Assembly (NCBI GenBank): GCA_024741835.1
Contig: JAENRP010000463.1
Span: forward strand, 1 to 27,774
DNA: 27,774 nt
Direction: 5' to 3'
DNA from: Diplocarpon mali
Lineage: Eukaryota > Ascomycota > Leotiomycetes > Helotiales > Drepanopezizaceae
Position numbers and translations under genes: made by a program. Shown in pieces: positions 1 to 10,400 of this stretch (positions are counted from its first letter, which is position 1; each line of letters starts with the position of its first letter). A model generated the notes under the pieces. It was given only the letters and a program-made list of their open reading frames with translations, ran no database searches and was not told where the DNA came from.

Positions 1-56
1 AATATATTATATAATAGATTATATAATAAATATATGATAGGTATATTTGTAATATA
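1..56 (-). repeat. Copia0 3' LTR, end part only
   Basis: Bases 1-30 match 27745-27774 in the right LTR. The edge at 56 is set by the adjacent polypurine tract and an end reading TA where TG would be expected, explained by a G-to-A change. The rest of this LTR lies left of the window. Confidence 0.75.
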
Positions 57-66
57 CCCCTTTAAA
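57..66 (-). other. Copia0 polypurine tract
   Basis: On the minus strand, CTTTAAAGGGG abuts the 3' LTR. A purine tract at this place primes plus-strand DNA synthesis in LTR retrotransposons. Confidence 0.65.
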
Positions 67-231
67 GAGACCTTTAAAGGTACTTGCTAGTAATATATAT
101 AATATTATAACTTTTGTTATAATCTATAGTTTCGTATGAAAAATCAACTTGCAAATATAGGAAATAGAGTAGAGTTCGCTAGCGCGTTCTACTTTAGAGT
201 AGGAAATCCACCCTTTAAAAAAGTTAAAATC

Positions 232-259
232 AACTCGCAGGCCTGGCCTAAGAGTAAAA
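232..259. repeat. Quasi-palindromic interspersed repeat, copy 1
   Basis: Core ACTCGCAGGCC-T-GGCCTAAGAGT: the two 11-base arms are complementary at 9 of 11 positions. It is the only copy of this repeat family found outside a coding frame, in the Copia0 3' UTR. Confidence 0.8.
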
Positions 260-337
260 AAAATCACCCCTTAATAGAAGTATAAAAAAAAATCACCTTA
301 TAATAGAGGTATAAAAAAAATCACCCTTTAATTAAAG
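254..337 (-). repeat. Three 26-29 bp tandem repeats at the end of Copia0 pol
   Basis: Three units start near 254, 280 and 309. Each reads GTA(TA) then 8-9 A, then TCACC and a TTAATAGA-like end. On the minus strand each unit carries an AAGGGGTGA-like purine run followed by a T tract, so they resemble repeated polypurine tracts just inside the 3' LTR. That role is inference only. Confidence 0.75.
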
Positions 338-3300
338 TATAGAACTTTTATATTTAACAATTTGATAAAGGTAGTATAGTTAAAGCTATTTAAGCTTTTG
401 GTAAGTCTATCGGTAGCGTTATCTTTAGTATTAATATACTAGAGATTCAAATGGCCTTTCTGAAGCTCTTATTAAATATAATAGAACTTGATATTAATAT
501 ACTTTGTTCTTTAATAATATTCGGGGTTTTTAGTAAGATAAAGGGCTCCTTAATTATCGCAGATTATCTCGACTTTAGTAGCATTATCGCTGGTATAGCC
601 TATTTCCTTAAGTACCTGGCGTATTTAAGAGGCCTTTTATACGAATTTGCATATAGTAATATACTCTACCTTTATAGATAAGAGAGCGATGATAGTTTAT
701 CGCTTAAAGGAGGTGGTAATTATACTATTATTAAAGAAGAAGATAGCCTTAGAATAGGAGGCTCTACTTCCTTTATTACCTACCTAATTAGAATCGCAGT
801 AGCTATGTAATTTCTAAAGCTTTAGGTTAGTTGTTTTACTTCCGAAGGTAGTATAATAGAATCGCGTTCCTTATAAGTATTATAAAACTCGTTTTAAAGC
901 TGCTATATATTATAATAAAGGGTTAATAAGGAATTTGCTAAGAATAGAGTAGTAGTATAGTATATCCTAATATATATAGTACGCAAGGTACTATAAGGAA
1001 CCGCAGATCTTCTAATATAGCTTTACTTCCTATAGAGTGGCTTAGCCTTTAAATTTGATTATATGAACTTTATAGCTATTAGCAAAAGGTATTAGTATGC
1101 TCTTGCAATTAGTTATATAAAAACATTTAAGAACCTTATTAATATAAGCGTTTTAATAAAGTAAGATTGTTCTATTTTATCGATCTCTAATTATATATAC
1201 TCTTAAGAAGTAGTTAGCTAGTTCGCTACCTATAATCTTAAAGAGGTTGCGAAGATCTCTTTTAAACTTGTTATATATATTACCTTTCTTTACTATTATA
1301 AGGAAGTTGTTAATATAGGTAATAATAAGAATCCGAGAGGCGCAGTTAATATATATGCAATTGTTAATATCAAAAGGTTGAAAATCGAGCTTTTGCAACT
1401 CAGACCGTAGCTTTTCTTACTATAGTTATAGAGATTACTTTAAACTATATAAGGCCTTAAGAAGCTTAAGATAGTAGTCTTAAGGTAAAAGAATAACCTT
1501 ATCTTAAGTATATTTAAGAGGTAACTTAATATAAATATTAAAGTCAGCTTTTAAATTAAGGAAAGCTATCTTAATATTAAACTAATCTAACTTAAAGTTG
1601 TAAAGAGCTGCAAGCGCAATTGCAATCTTCTAAATAGCAGATTTGCAAATGCTAGCAAAGGTTTAGTTATAATCTCAACCTTATTATTATATATAGCCTT
1701 ATATAATAAATCTAACCTTCTATTAAGAGATTTTCCTATTTTAGTCTCTTTTGGTTTTAAAGATAAGTCTTGATCCAAGTACTCTATTATCTTTAAAGAG
1801 GTCTAAGCGTTTTACTACTACTTATATATTCTTATAAGCGAGGGAATTATACTTAGAGTTGATCGCAGATCGCTATTTATTAGCATTAGCGCAAGAGAGG
1901 GCTTATTCGACTGTTTTCAGGTCATTTAGGTATAGAGAATTGAGTAAGGCTATATAAAAGGCGCTTAAATAAGCTTCCTTATTATTAGAGTTATCAGCTT
2001 TGAATTTAAAAGTATAAGTTGAGTGAGTAGCTCTCTTTTTAAAAGGCTAAGGGTAAGCCTTATTCTTTAAACTAAGAGGTCTTCCTCTCTTTCTTAAAGT
2101 TGGAAGGTCAGCTTTATTAGCTTCTTTTAAATCGACTCGCAGTCCTGGCCTAGGAGTAAAATCATTATAAAAGTCAGTATTAACTCGCGGTCCTAGCCTA
2201 GGAGTAGAATTATTATAAGAGTCAGAATTAACTTGCAGTCCTAGACTAGGAGTTAAATTACCCTTTAATTGCAGCTCTATAATTAGGCCGTTTTTATCGA
2301 ATCGAATATAAGATAATCGAATAATCTTTTTACTTATTCGCAATAGCATATAGATTTGATAGATACTTCTACTATTAAATCTAATAAGAGTACCTACCTC
2401 TGCTCTTAGAGTAAGTTTATTACTCTAAATTCGCTTTTCTTTCTTAATTAGCATATAGATGCGATAGCCTAGTACTTAAAGATGCTTAACTAAAGGAGTA
2501 TAAGGCTTATTAGACTCAATATTATCCCAAAAGACCTTATATAGAGTCTTGCTACTTAAAATATTAAAGGCAGTAAGATTGGTAATATATATTATTAAAA
2601 GAAGGAGGTAAGGCTAGAGAAAGGAGGGGATATTTTAATCAATTATAGCTATTCGCAACTTTTCTATTAGTATATAAATTGATTATTCTAATCTACTATC
2701 TTATTCTAGCGTATATAAAGTAGATTCCTTTAAAATTATACTAAGGTTTTCTATAAGTATTCGCATTTATATAAAAGAGTACTCCTTACCTTTATTAGTT
2801 CTCTACCGCTTGATTATGCAATTATACTAAGTTTATAAGAGGCTGATTATTTTCTTATTTGCCTTAAAGGCGTCAGATTTATTTATATAGGTCTATCCCT
2901 ACTTAGCTATTATAGCTGCGCAAGTAAAGATGGAAGCGTATTTATAGCTATTAAGGCCAGTTAGCTTTAAATGAATTATATCGATATATAGCTTATTAAA
3001 TGCCTTTATAAGTTAAGGGCGAGCTGAACGTTTATTAATATATTAAAGAGGTCTGCCTTTCTTGTAAGGAGCGCAAATTCGCGTCTTCTTTGATTTTGTT
3101 TCCTTAATCTGTATATTAGTAATAGTAGATTAGGTCTTTTTGACCGTTTATAGGCTAGCATAGCCTAATTGATAGTGCTAGAGCTTAATATTAAGAGATC
3201 CATTCTTAATAGCAGTTAAGAGAGCATATCCACTTATATAACTAGAGGAGTTAGTAGAAGGCTATTCCTTATTAATATATATATTATTATTAATAGTGCA

Positions 3301-3640
3301 AATTTCCTTTTTATTAGATAGGAACAGCTTGCCATTTTGATAAAAGCCTTTGATTTTATTAAGTTTACTACCTAAGTATAGGCAGATAAGTGATTAAGGT
3401 ATATAGAGAATATTAATTAACTTAAGAATATATACCTTTCTATTAGATTTAAGTGCGTTAACTTTGCAAGTGTTAATGCTAAGAGGTTAAATAGATCTAT
3501 TAACTATACTTAAAGAGGGTAGATTATCTTAAGTAGTATAAGAAGTAAACTTAAAGAGATTATTAAAGACGTGCTTATTAGTACCTATATTATATAGCTA
3601 ACGATTCTTCAATTTTAATAAGAAGTAAGAGGTAAAAGAA
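328..3640 (-). pseudogene. Copia0 pol remnant: protease, integrase, reverse transcriptase, RNase H
   Basis: Broken minus-strand frame in Copia order. Protease about 3390-3600: a NIGTNKHVFNN segment fits the D-x-G-A-T-x-H-V active site after Asp-to-Asn change. Integrase about 2500-3400: a zinc-site remnant (QLGYASL), then DIIHLKLTG, then a core ending KGKEYSF. An open stretch 2047-2349 ends in the RKRGRPLSLKNK linker usual between integrase and RT, and carries three copies of the 48-bp repeat. RT: an open stretch 1177-1398 with YINN (1306-1317) in place of YVDD. RNase H about 330-1080 ends with a DRLTK motif near 405-420 and LLNIK. Many TAA/TAG stops; not functional. Family assignment is firm; domain edges are approximate. 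Confidence 0.9.
2135..2257 (-). repeat. Quasi-palindromic repeat, copies 2-4, 48-bp tandem units
   Basis: Three copies start at 2135, 2183 and 2231, exactly 48 bp apart, so each is 16 codons and keeps frame. On the minus strand they encode a 16-residue repeat of the type NTDFYNDFTPRPGLRV. They lie in the linker between Copia0 integrase and RT, just upstream (in sense) of the RGRP motif. Confidence 0.9.
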
Positions 3641-3643
3641 CTA

Positions 3644-3719
3644 ACTCTTAGGCCTGGCTCGCAAGTGGAAACTGGCCTTAATGATAAATTGACTCCTAGG
3701 CCTAGCTCGCAAGTAAGAA
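3644..3719 (-). repeat. Quasi-palindromic repeat, copies 5-6, reversed, 48 bp apart
   Basis: Two copies start at 3644 and 3692, again 48 bp apart, in the opposite orientation to copies 2-4. Because the unit is nearly palindromic, the minus-strand peptide is related: CELGLGV and CEPGLRV. They lie between the gag zinc-finger-like region and the protease of Copia0. Confidence 0.8.
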
Positions 3720-3724
3720 TTAGC

Positions 3725-4834
3725 CTTAGGGTTAGTAATAGTATAGTATGCTTAAAGAGATCATTATCTGACTCTTTATCTTCCTTCTAAGTCTTCTTAA
3801 AAGGCTTCTTACCTTTTAGTAATAATGATAATAGCAAGGACTTATCGTCCTTGCCTTTAAGGTGACGAAATACGTACTTCTTCCCTAAGTCCTTCTCCTA
3901 GGCCTTTCTTTTCGATTTGTTAATTGCAAAGCAATCTTTTACCTTATAGTATAGCTCTAATTGCTTATAATAAAGATAGAAGGAGTTAGAGGAGTTAGTA
4001 GTATTCCTAAAGGTACTCTTCTTTAAGTCTTTAAAACCTCCTTTGTTTTCTAACTTCTTATAGTTAAAGGAATGCGGCTTACTAGCCGATTTATTACTAT
4101 ATAAGACGGTTCCATTCATTTTTGAACTTTATAAAGCTTGAGCTTTATTAGTAATATCTTTAATAAGAGCTTTAAACGTGATCTCTGATTTTCGTCTAGC
4201 TGCTATAGCTAAGCGAAGGTTAGAGTATTATTAATCTGCTTAAATAGGCCATCTATTGGAATAGCTAGTAATAAATATAATAAGGTGCTAGTAAGAGGGA
4301 GAGGCAAAGTCGAGAGCTTCTAATTTAGTAATTAAAAGCCTAAAGGCGATGATGTAAGCTTTAAGTGAATTGAAGTTATTATATTTAATAGTAATATAGG
4401 TTTATATAGCATTATATTCAAGCACTATTCCAGATCCTTTATACTATTTTTAAAGAGCTTTCTATATATCTAAAGTAGATTTATCGCCTTTTATATAAGC
4501 TAATAGGCCTAGTTTATAATTAAGTATAATAGTAAGTTTTATTTAAGATTCCTTAGCTTCTTATCTAACCTAATTGTCCCTTTCCTTATTTATAATAGAA
4601 TAGTCCTATAAGTCAACCTTAAGTAGAGCATATATTCTAGCTTTTATATAAAGATATATAGTTAAGGCGTTTGACTTTGCAAGGTTTAAAACCTTATTCT
4701 TCTATTAGCTATAGTCCTTTGCGCCTTTAAGCTTTTAAGACTTAAGGAGGCTAAGGGCAGCTAAAGATAATAATAATATCTTATTTATATATTTATATAT
4801 AGAGTTATCGAAAGGAGAAAGTAAAGAAGGAGGA
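3725..4834 (-). pseudogene. Copia0 gag remnant, main part
   Basis: The minus-strand frame continues the gag fragment at 27214-27355 once the Gypsy element and one GAGGA are removed. The first residues here follow a Ser/Pro-rich stretch and then a KLKGAKDYS segment, typical of the start of a Copia gag core. An open stretch at 3898-4119 has a Lys/Ser-rich region and a degenerate cysteine-histidine segment (about 3930-3990, YYKQLELYYKVKDCF) where Cys-to-Tyr and His-to-Tyr changes would fit a nucleic-acid-binding zinc knuckle, although the spacing is not canonical. Gag would form the virus-like particle that packages element RNA. Many stops; not functional. Confidence 0.75.
4830..4834. repeat. 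Target duplication GAGGA, left of Gypsy element
   Basis: Directly left of the Gypsy LTR and identical to 27214-27218. It lies inside a GGAGGA-type purine run of Copia0 gag. Confidence 0.95.
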
Positions 4835-5088
4835 TGTCACGACTTGCTCTCGAGCGTACAGAAGGCGAGAATCGAATGACGCTAACTGTATTACCTCGAG
4901 AGGTACGCTATATAATTGAGAAGAAAAGATGAAGAAGAAGAGAGAGTCTTTAGTAGAGTTCCTCTAGAATAAGTATAAGTGCTTTACTAGCGTGCACGTG
5001 ATCTAGCTACCTCGCTACCTTAGCGTACACCTGACTTCGATATATGATATAACTATTTACATAATATATATATAATGTAGCTATAATA
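4835..5088 (-). repeat. Gypsy 3' LTR
   Basis: 254 bp, co-linear without gaps with 26960-27213. In sense (minus) it runs from TATTATAGC (originally TGTTACGGC, judged from the inverted other end) to CGTGACA. The ends form a short inverted repeat, TGTYACG/CGTGACA. Confidence 0.97.
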
Positions 5089-5103
5089 CTACCTCCCCCC
5101 TTT
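5089..5103 (-). other. Gypsy polypurine tract
   Basis: On the minus strand, AAAGGGGGGAGGTAG abuts the 3' LTR. It is the strongest purine run in the element and the plus-strand priming site. Confidence 0.9.
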
Positions 5104-5110
5104 AAAAAAC

Positions 5111-5911
5111 TGCGCTTACGCAATTATATCTATAGGTGTATTATCCTCTAAGTCCCTATAATTATCAACCCTATTATTATATAACCTAAGCCAGCTTGAT
5201 AATGCCCTTAGTAGCCCTTTAGCCTAAGCGTTTTTTAAATGGAAATCTCGAATAGTATACGGCGCTATTATAGCATTAGAGTATAGGTACCATTCGAGGT
5301 CTTTATTAGCTCCCTTCTACTTAATTTAATATTTGAGCTTCTTAGCTCAAATATAAGATCCAATTATTTCTTCTATCTCTTACTCCTTTTATTCTAGTAA
5401 TACTTTAATTAAGGTAGGAGGTTCCTAAGCTTAGCCTGGCAGAGGGTTGGGAACGTATTTTTATAGTAAGTAGGAGTGGAATATAAGGTAGATCGAATAG
5501 AGCAAATCAGGCAATTGTAGCTTCTAGCTTTCTCTTAGCTTTTCTAGTACTTTTACTAAGCTATACTACTTATTAAAGAGCTTTCGGCTTAGCCGGTCTA
5601 GTTTCTAATTCTTAGTATTAATTAGCATATTATCTCCTATAGTCTAATCAACTGGCTGGCAGTAGAGATCTGTAAGCCGTTTCATTTTAGCTTATTATAC
5701 TTAAAGAGACAACTAAGCGAATTAGATTACTTTTTAAGCTCTAGTAGCTATGCAGAGCGCCGTTTTATGATTTACTCTTTTAATTACTATCTATAAAGGC
5801 TCTAGGTTAATTAAATTCTATAAGGAGTGAGCTTTATAGTTGTTTAGCACTTGGAAAGGGGAAATTTGCCCTAAGGATTCGTAAGGCAAGGTTAATTAGG
5901 CAATATCTATT
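5111..5911 (-). pseudogene. Gypsy pol remnant: integrase C-terminus and chromodomain
   Basis: The minus-strand frame continues the integrase at 21127 when Copia1 and one AAAAG are removed (CLLLL then IDIA then LTLPYESLG). Near 5480-5660 there is the GDNMLINTKN...KLDRLSRKL...KYVPNPLPG segment typical of the C-terminal part of chromovirus integrases. About 5235-5385 is a chromodomain: EIEEIIGSYI, then KLKYQIK.KGANKDLEWYLYSNA, matching the usual 'I-L-D-R...YLVKWKGY...TWEP' pattern in outline. Chromodomains steer integration, often to heterochromatin. Several TAA/TAG stops. The frame ends just before the polypurine tract. Confidence 0.9.
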
Positions 5912-5916
5912 AAAAG
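5912..5916. repeat. Target duplication AAAAG, left of Copia1
   Basis: Identical to 21122-21126 on the other side of Copia1; interrupts the Gypsy integrase. Confidence 0.95.
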
Positions 5917-6113
5917 TGTCGTGCAGAATGGGCAGAGTCTCCACTTATTCTGGAGACCCTCTATATGACTCTGCTAAGTCATAGACTCTCCCTTTTCTTT
6001 CCGAAGTCTCCTTACTATATATATACTAGATAATAATACAATCAATCATCTTTATTTATATTAGCAAGCCTCTTAAGCGACCTAATAAAGGCCCTCTAGC
6101 CAACCGTACTATA
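5917..6113 (+). repeat. Copia1 5' LTR
   Basis: 197 bp, starts TGTCGTGCAG and ends CCGTACTATA (the final CA became TA). It shares with 20925-21121 the one-base-shorter form of the ATGACTC...AAGTC hairpin that separates Copia1 LTRs (197) from Copia2 LTRs (198). Confidence 0.97.
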
Positions 6114-6126
6114 GTTATAAGCCCTA
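6114..6126 (+). other. Copia1 primer-binding site, half tRNA-iMet type
   Basis: GTTATAAGCCCTA directly follows the LTR. Known: the anticodon arm of fungal initiator-Met tRNA reads GGGCTCATAAC, whose complement is GTTATGAGCCC. The site differs by one G-to-A. Drosophila copia and yeast Ty5 prime from this internal tRNA fragment rather than the tRNA 3' end. The same site occurs in Copia2 and, with one more transition, in Copia0. Confidence 0.85.
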
Positions 6127-6414
6127 TAAGCACTTTAATATACTTTCTTTTCGCATACAACCGGCTAAAGGGCCCTTCGAGCTCTTGACCGACTTTTCGA
6201 GTATTTATAATAACTCAAAGGACTTTTATTTTTAATTAATAAATTTCTATTTTCCAATCGAACCTTATTTGCAAACTTTATTTATATACTTAACCTTTTT
6301 ATTAGACTCTATTTAATATATCTAACTCTTCGAGCATCTCTAAACCTTGCCTTAACACTTTTGCCTCTTAGGTAAAGTGGTTTAGTAAATATATATTCTT
6401 TATTAAGCTTTATA
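6127..6414 (+). other. Copia1 5' leader
   Basis: Untranslated stretch between the primer-binding site and the first recognisable gag codons. T-rich and without an evident gene. Confidence 0.6.
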
Positions 6415-7440
6415 ATATTACCATTTTTACTAATTTAAGACTCCTATTCAAGTCAATTATAGAGACTAAGCCTTAAGCTCCCTTTATATAGGAGCTTAAG
6501 GAACTAGAAACGGCTAACCTTTGCGTAATATACGCAAGGTCGTATAAAGAGTATATAGCGACTCTATTTAAATAGATTTACGCCTGCTTTCCCTTAGGAG
6601 ATCCGTTAAAGGCTCCTCCTCTATAGGCTTCTTATAAAGATATTAAGGATAAATATAAAATCTTAATAAAGGAATACTATATATATAAAGAAACTTAAAA
6701 GACTTAATATAAATATTATAAGCTACTTTTAAAATAGGTCTCTAAGACTGTTGATAGAACGCTCTTAGCTTTTGCAATAGCTTAAGTATAAATCTAAGCT
6801 AAGAAGCTCTCCTCTTTAATACCTAATAGAGATACTCCTATAATTAAAACTATTACTAACGACCTGCATTCCATTTTAGTAAACTAGCAACTCTTACTCT
6901 AAGGCTTAGTATCTAATTTAAAGTATGATATTGCGCCTTCTAATAAGGCTATTCAGTCTTAAATAAGGCTCTAGTATTATGATATACTATGCTAAGGCAA
7001 GACTAAGAGAACCAATACTTAGCAGTAGATCTAGGAGTAATAGGAGGCGTACCGCTTAGTAGAGCAATATAGTCTTCTTAAGATTAAAGGGAGATTAAGA
7101 GTTATTAACTTTTTAAACTTAATTATAATAAAGATTAATCCGAGTTAGGCGACTCGCTTAAAGGAGGAAATTATTACTAATAAGCAAATAGGAACCTTAT
7201 ATAAGCACGACCTAATGCAGCTAAGCCGCATCCTAGTAAGCATTGAATCTAATAGAGCGATCGATAATAAAGGGCTAGCAGTTTTTACTACTCGAGAGTC
7301 TTTCTTAGATGTCGAAACCCCTTTGCAAGCTCTAGTAAGCAGCTCCTAAAATCGCTTTATAAGCTCTAAAAGGGAGATTAGGCCTAAGTGCCTTTATAAA
7401 GGCTCTAAAAATCACTATTAAAAGCCCTAGGACTATCGGA
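6415..7440 (+). pseudogene. Copia1 gag remnant
   Basis: Broken plus-strand frame with recognisable runs: KELETANLCVIYARSYKEYI near 6490-6550, then a long central part, then MQLSRILVSIESNRAIDNKG from 7215, shared almost word for word with Copia2 (18077 downward). It ends in an RPKCLYKGSKNHY segment (about 7378-7420) where Copia2 retains CPCGG, so a small cysteine-histidine RNA-binding motif has lost Cys here. Gag forms the particle and binds element RNA. The start codon is not certain. Confidence 0.8.
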
Positions 7441-10400
7441 AACTATTATATACTATAGATAGGCGTAAGGAAAATATAAAGGTTCTCCTTTTATAAGAGG
7501 AGGTCCTATGAATACAAAAGGCATTAAACGCAGGAGACTAGTTTAAGGGTCTTTAAGCATAGCTTAAGGAGAATAATATTATAGTAATAGTAATTAACAA
7601 ATTCAAAGGAAAGGTTTTAGCCTTTAAAGAGGATAGTTTAAGCAAAAGGGAGAACTTATTAATCTTTATAGTAATAGATCCCTTTGCCTTTAATGCTTTT
7701 AAAGAATTATTTAACGTCTACTACCTCTCTAAGCTAGAACGCTACCTACTCTCCTTAAGTACGCTCCTTAATAATTGCATAGCTACTTATATTATTAATT
7801 CGAAGGATTTACTTATTGCAAGCACCTTTAAGCCTTTTAGCAACTTATAGCAATATATTAAAGTAGGTACCTTAAGACTCCTAATCATTAGGAAAGGTAA
7901 TAGATATATAGCAGACTCTCTTTTATAGTATAATAGCTCTCTTATAAAGATAACGCTTTGTAATATTGCTATTATAAAGGAGTTTACTACTAATATTATC
8001 TTAAAGAGGCTCTTTATAGATAAGGGTTTTTAATACTTTAAAGTAGACCTTACTTTACACTTTAAAAGTATTAGAGATTCTATAAAGCGAGCTTAGTTAA
8101 AGCATTACTATAATCTCGTTTTCTTTAAATATAAGCCTATTAACTATTTAGATCTTTTAAATATACTTTAATATAACTTCTCTACCTTAATAGCGTTCCT
8201 TATAGCTAAGACAATACTTTATAATAGGTTCTAGTCTAACTATATACCTACTAGGATATAGGATAATAACGCATATACTTAGCACTTTTGCGCTAGCTAC
8301 TTAAGCGCAAAGGCTCTCTAAGTGCTAATCAAGTGCGCTAAGGGAGTAAAGATCAAGGGAATACAAAGGCTAAAGTACTTTATATATGCAGTAGTATCTA
8401 CTAAGCAAGTTATTTCTTGCGCTACCTTTAAGAACCGATCTCTAAGGCCCTTCTTTAAGATCTCCTAGGATCTCTTTAACTTTTTAAATAACTTATATAA
8501 TAGTTGCTTATAAGTTCTTTTAATTAAGGACAAGTATAGTAGTATGCTTTAGATATTCTTATTAAGATCGAAGGGCAAAGATATAGTTATAAAGGTCCTT
8601 TAGGCCTTTAAAGTATAAGTAAAACGCTAATATAAGCTTTTAATTTGCAAGATTAGGCAAAATAATAATACTTTAATAATCTCCCTAAAGGAAGACTCTC
8701 TTATAAAGTACTAAAGATAGGTAAAAGAGAAGGGAATCGATTTAAAGCTTACTCCTACCTATATATACTAACCGAATAGAGGCGCAAAGCAAGTAGGAAG
8801 GAAGTTAATTAAATACTCTATTAAAATAAGAATCTACGCTAGGCTTTTAGCAAGCCTTTAGCTAAAGGTTATAAAAGCTACTATATACCTTTATAATATC
8901 TCCTTACTTGCTAAGAAAAAGATGATCTTATTAAGTAAGGCTCTCTATAATTAATTTAAGTAGTATTTTCAATTCTATAAGCCGCTACTTATTAAGTAGA
9001 TAATAGTAAGCTTAAAGCCTAATTAAAGTCGCGTTTATATATATAGCGCTTGCGTATACCCTTTAATTAAAGAGAGGGAGGCAAGGAAGGACCGCCGAAC
9101 CTTTAAAATTAAACTATAAGGGCACTTAGGTTACTTAATTAGATATATTACCTCTAATGTTTATAGAATTTAGGTTTCTATACTTTAGTAAGTAATAATA
9201 ACTTATAATATCGAATTCAATAAGTCTCTCTTCTATAGTCCAGAAGCTAAGTGCGCAAACCCTATATCGCATTAGGAACTTAAGATAACCCTTTAATTAA
9301 TTGAAAAGGGAGAAGGAGCTTAAAATGCTAAGTTCAAAGGCATTTTCGAGGAATCGGAGCTTATTGCAAGGCTAAATGCAATCGCTGCAAAAGAAGCTGC
9401 TATATAAGAAGAGCCTATATTATAGACCGACGCTATTCTATAGCCTTTAATTAATAATATAAAAGGCCTTAACTTAAATTCAAATTCTTTAAAAGACCTG
9501 CTTAGAAACTTAGGAGTAAAAGCAAGCGAATTAAAAGCCACTTCGCCAGTCTTTAAAAAGGCAAATGGCAACTAAAGCTTAGGGGTAATAATTCCCTATA
9601 GAGGCCCTATTAAAGAAGGAATTATAAACGACTTTAAGAGAGTCTTTAAAGACAAGTTCTATAAGGCGATCGGCAGATCTTTAGCTGCTATTCTATATAA
9701 GAATAAAGATAGCTTAAAGGCTTTAAAATAGAGTTTTCAATTATAAAGGCAAGCCTTAGTAAACTCTAGTAAAAGGCTAAAGGTACTACTACTAAGATCT
9801 AAGAGGAGCTCTAATAGTCTTATAAAAAGCAATTTAATAAAAGGAGTAGGCCTTAATAATATAATACCTTAAGTTATAATACTAGCTTAAAGACTATAGG
9901 CTTAAGAGATAAAGCTACCTAGACTTTTAAAGGAACCTTTAATAATAATAAAAATAGAAGAGGAGACTTATAAAGAAAAGTGTAAAAAGGAACTCCCTCT
10001 TCCTAAGTAAAAGAGGATAAGACGCTTAAGCATTAAGCAATAGAAGACTTTAAAAGTATATACTACTACTTTAAAGTATATACTCTTTTAAAGTAATATT
10101 AATCTACCCTACTCCTTATATATATAAAAGTTTATATTAACCTTTTAAGCAAATAAATAAATAAAGAAGGATAGAAAGGACTATTTAACAGTTTATATAG
10201 TTATTAAAGCTATAGTTAATAATTAGGCAAAGGATAAAGCGCAGTCTCCTAATTGCCTATAGCACTAAGGCTCTTTACTAAAGCCTCCGAAAGGATAGCT
10301 AGACTTAGAGAAGCACCCTTTTAGCAAATGATTTAAGGAAGGAGGGCGCTAGGAGATTAGGAATTTAAAATCTCAAAATTGCTAAAGAATTATATAAAGG

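Larger units (their letters stand above)
57..327 (-). other. Copia0 3' untranslated region
   Basis: Stretch between the pol stop (328-330) and the 3' LTR. It holds the polypurine tract, one copy of the quasi-palindromic repeat (232-259) and most of a three-unit tandem repeat (254-337). No further gene is seen. Confidence 0.7.

Noticed and set aside
451..681. Open plus-strand frame, 76 codons.
   Set aside because: Antisense to the Copia0 RNase H, whose minus-strand frame is recognisable here (ICDN, ALYLTKNPEY, INIKFYYI).
1587..1778. Open minus-strand frame, 63 codons.
   Set aside because: It is in a different phase from the Copia0 RT (FKTKRDKNRKIS) at the same place.
6114..6130. A tRNA gene near the Copia LTR.
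   Set aside because: Only the complement of one anticodon arm is present, in the place of a primer-binding site; no cloverleaf.
9320..9571. Open minus-strand frame of 83 codons, with a look-alike on the plus strand at 15718-15969.
   Set aside because: Both are antisense to the same part of pol in Copia1 and Copia2; they are shadows conserved only because the elements are sisters.
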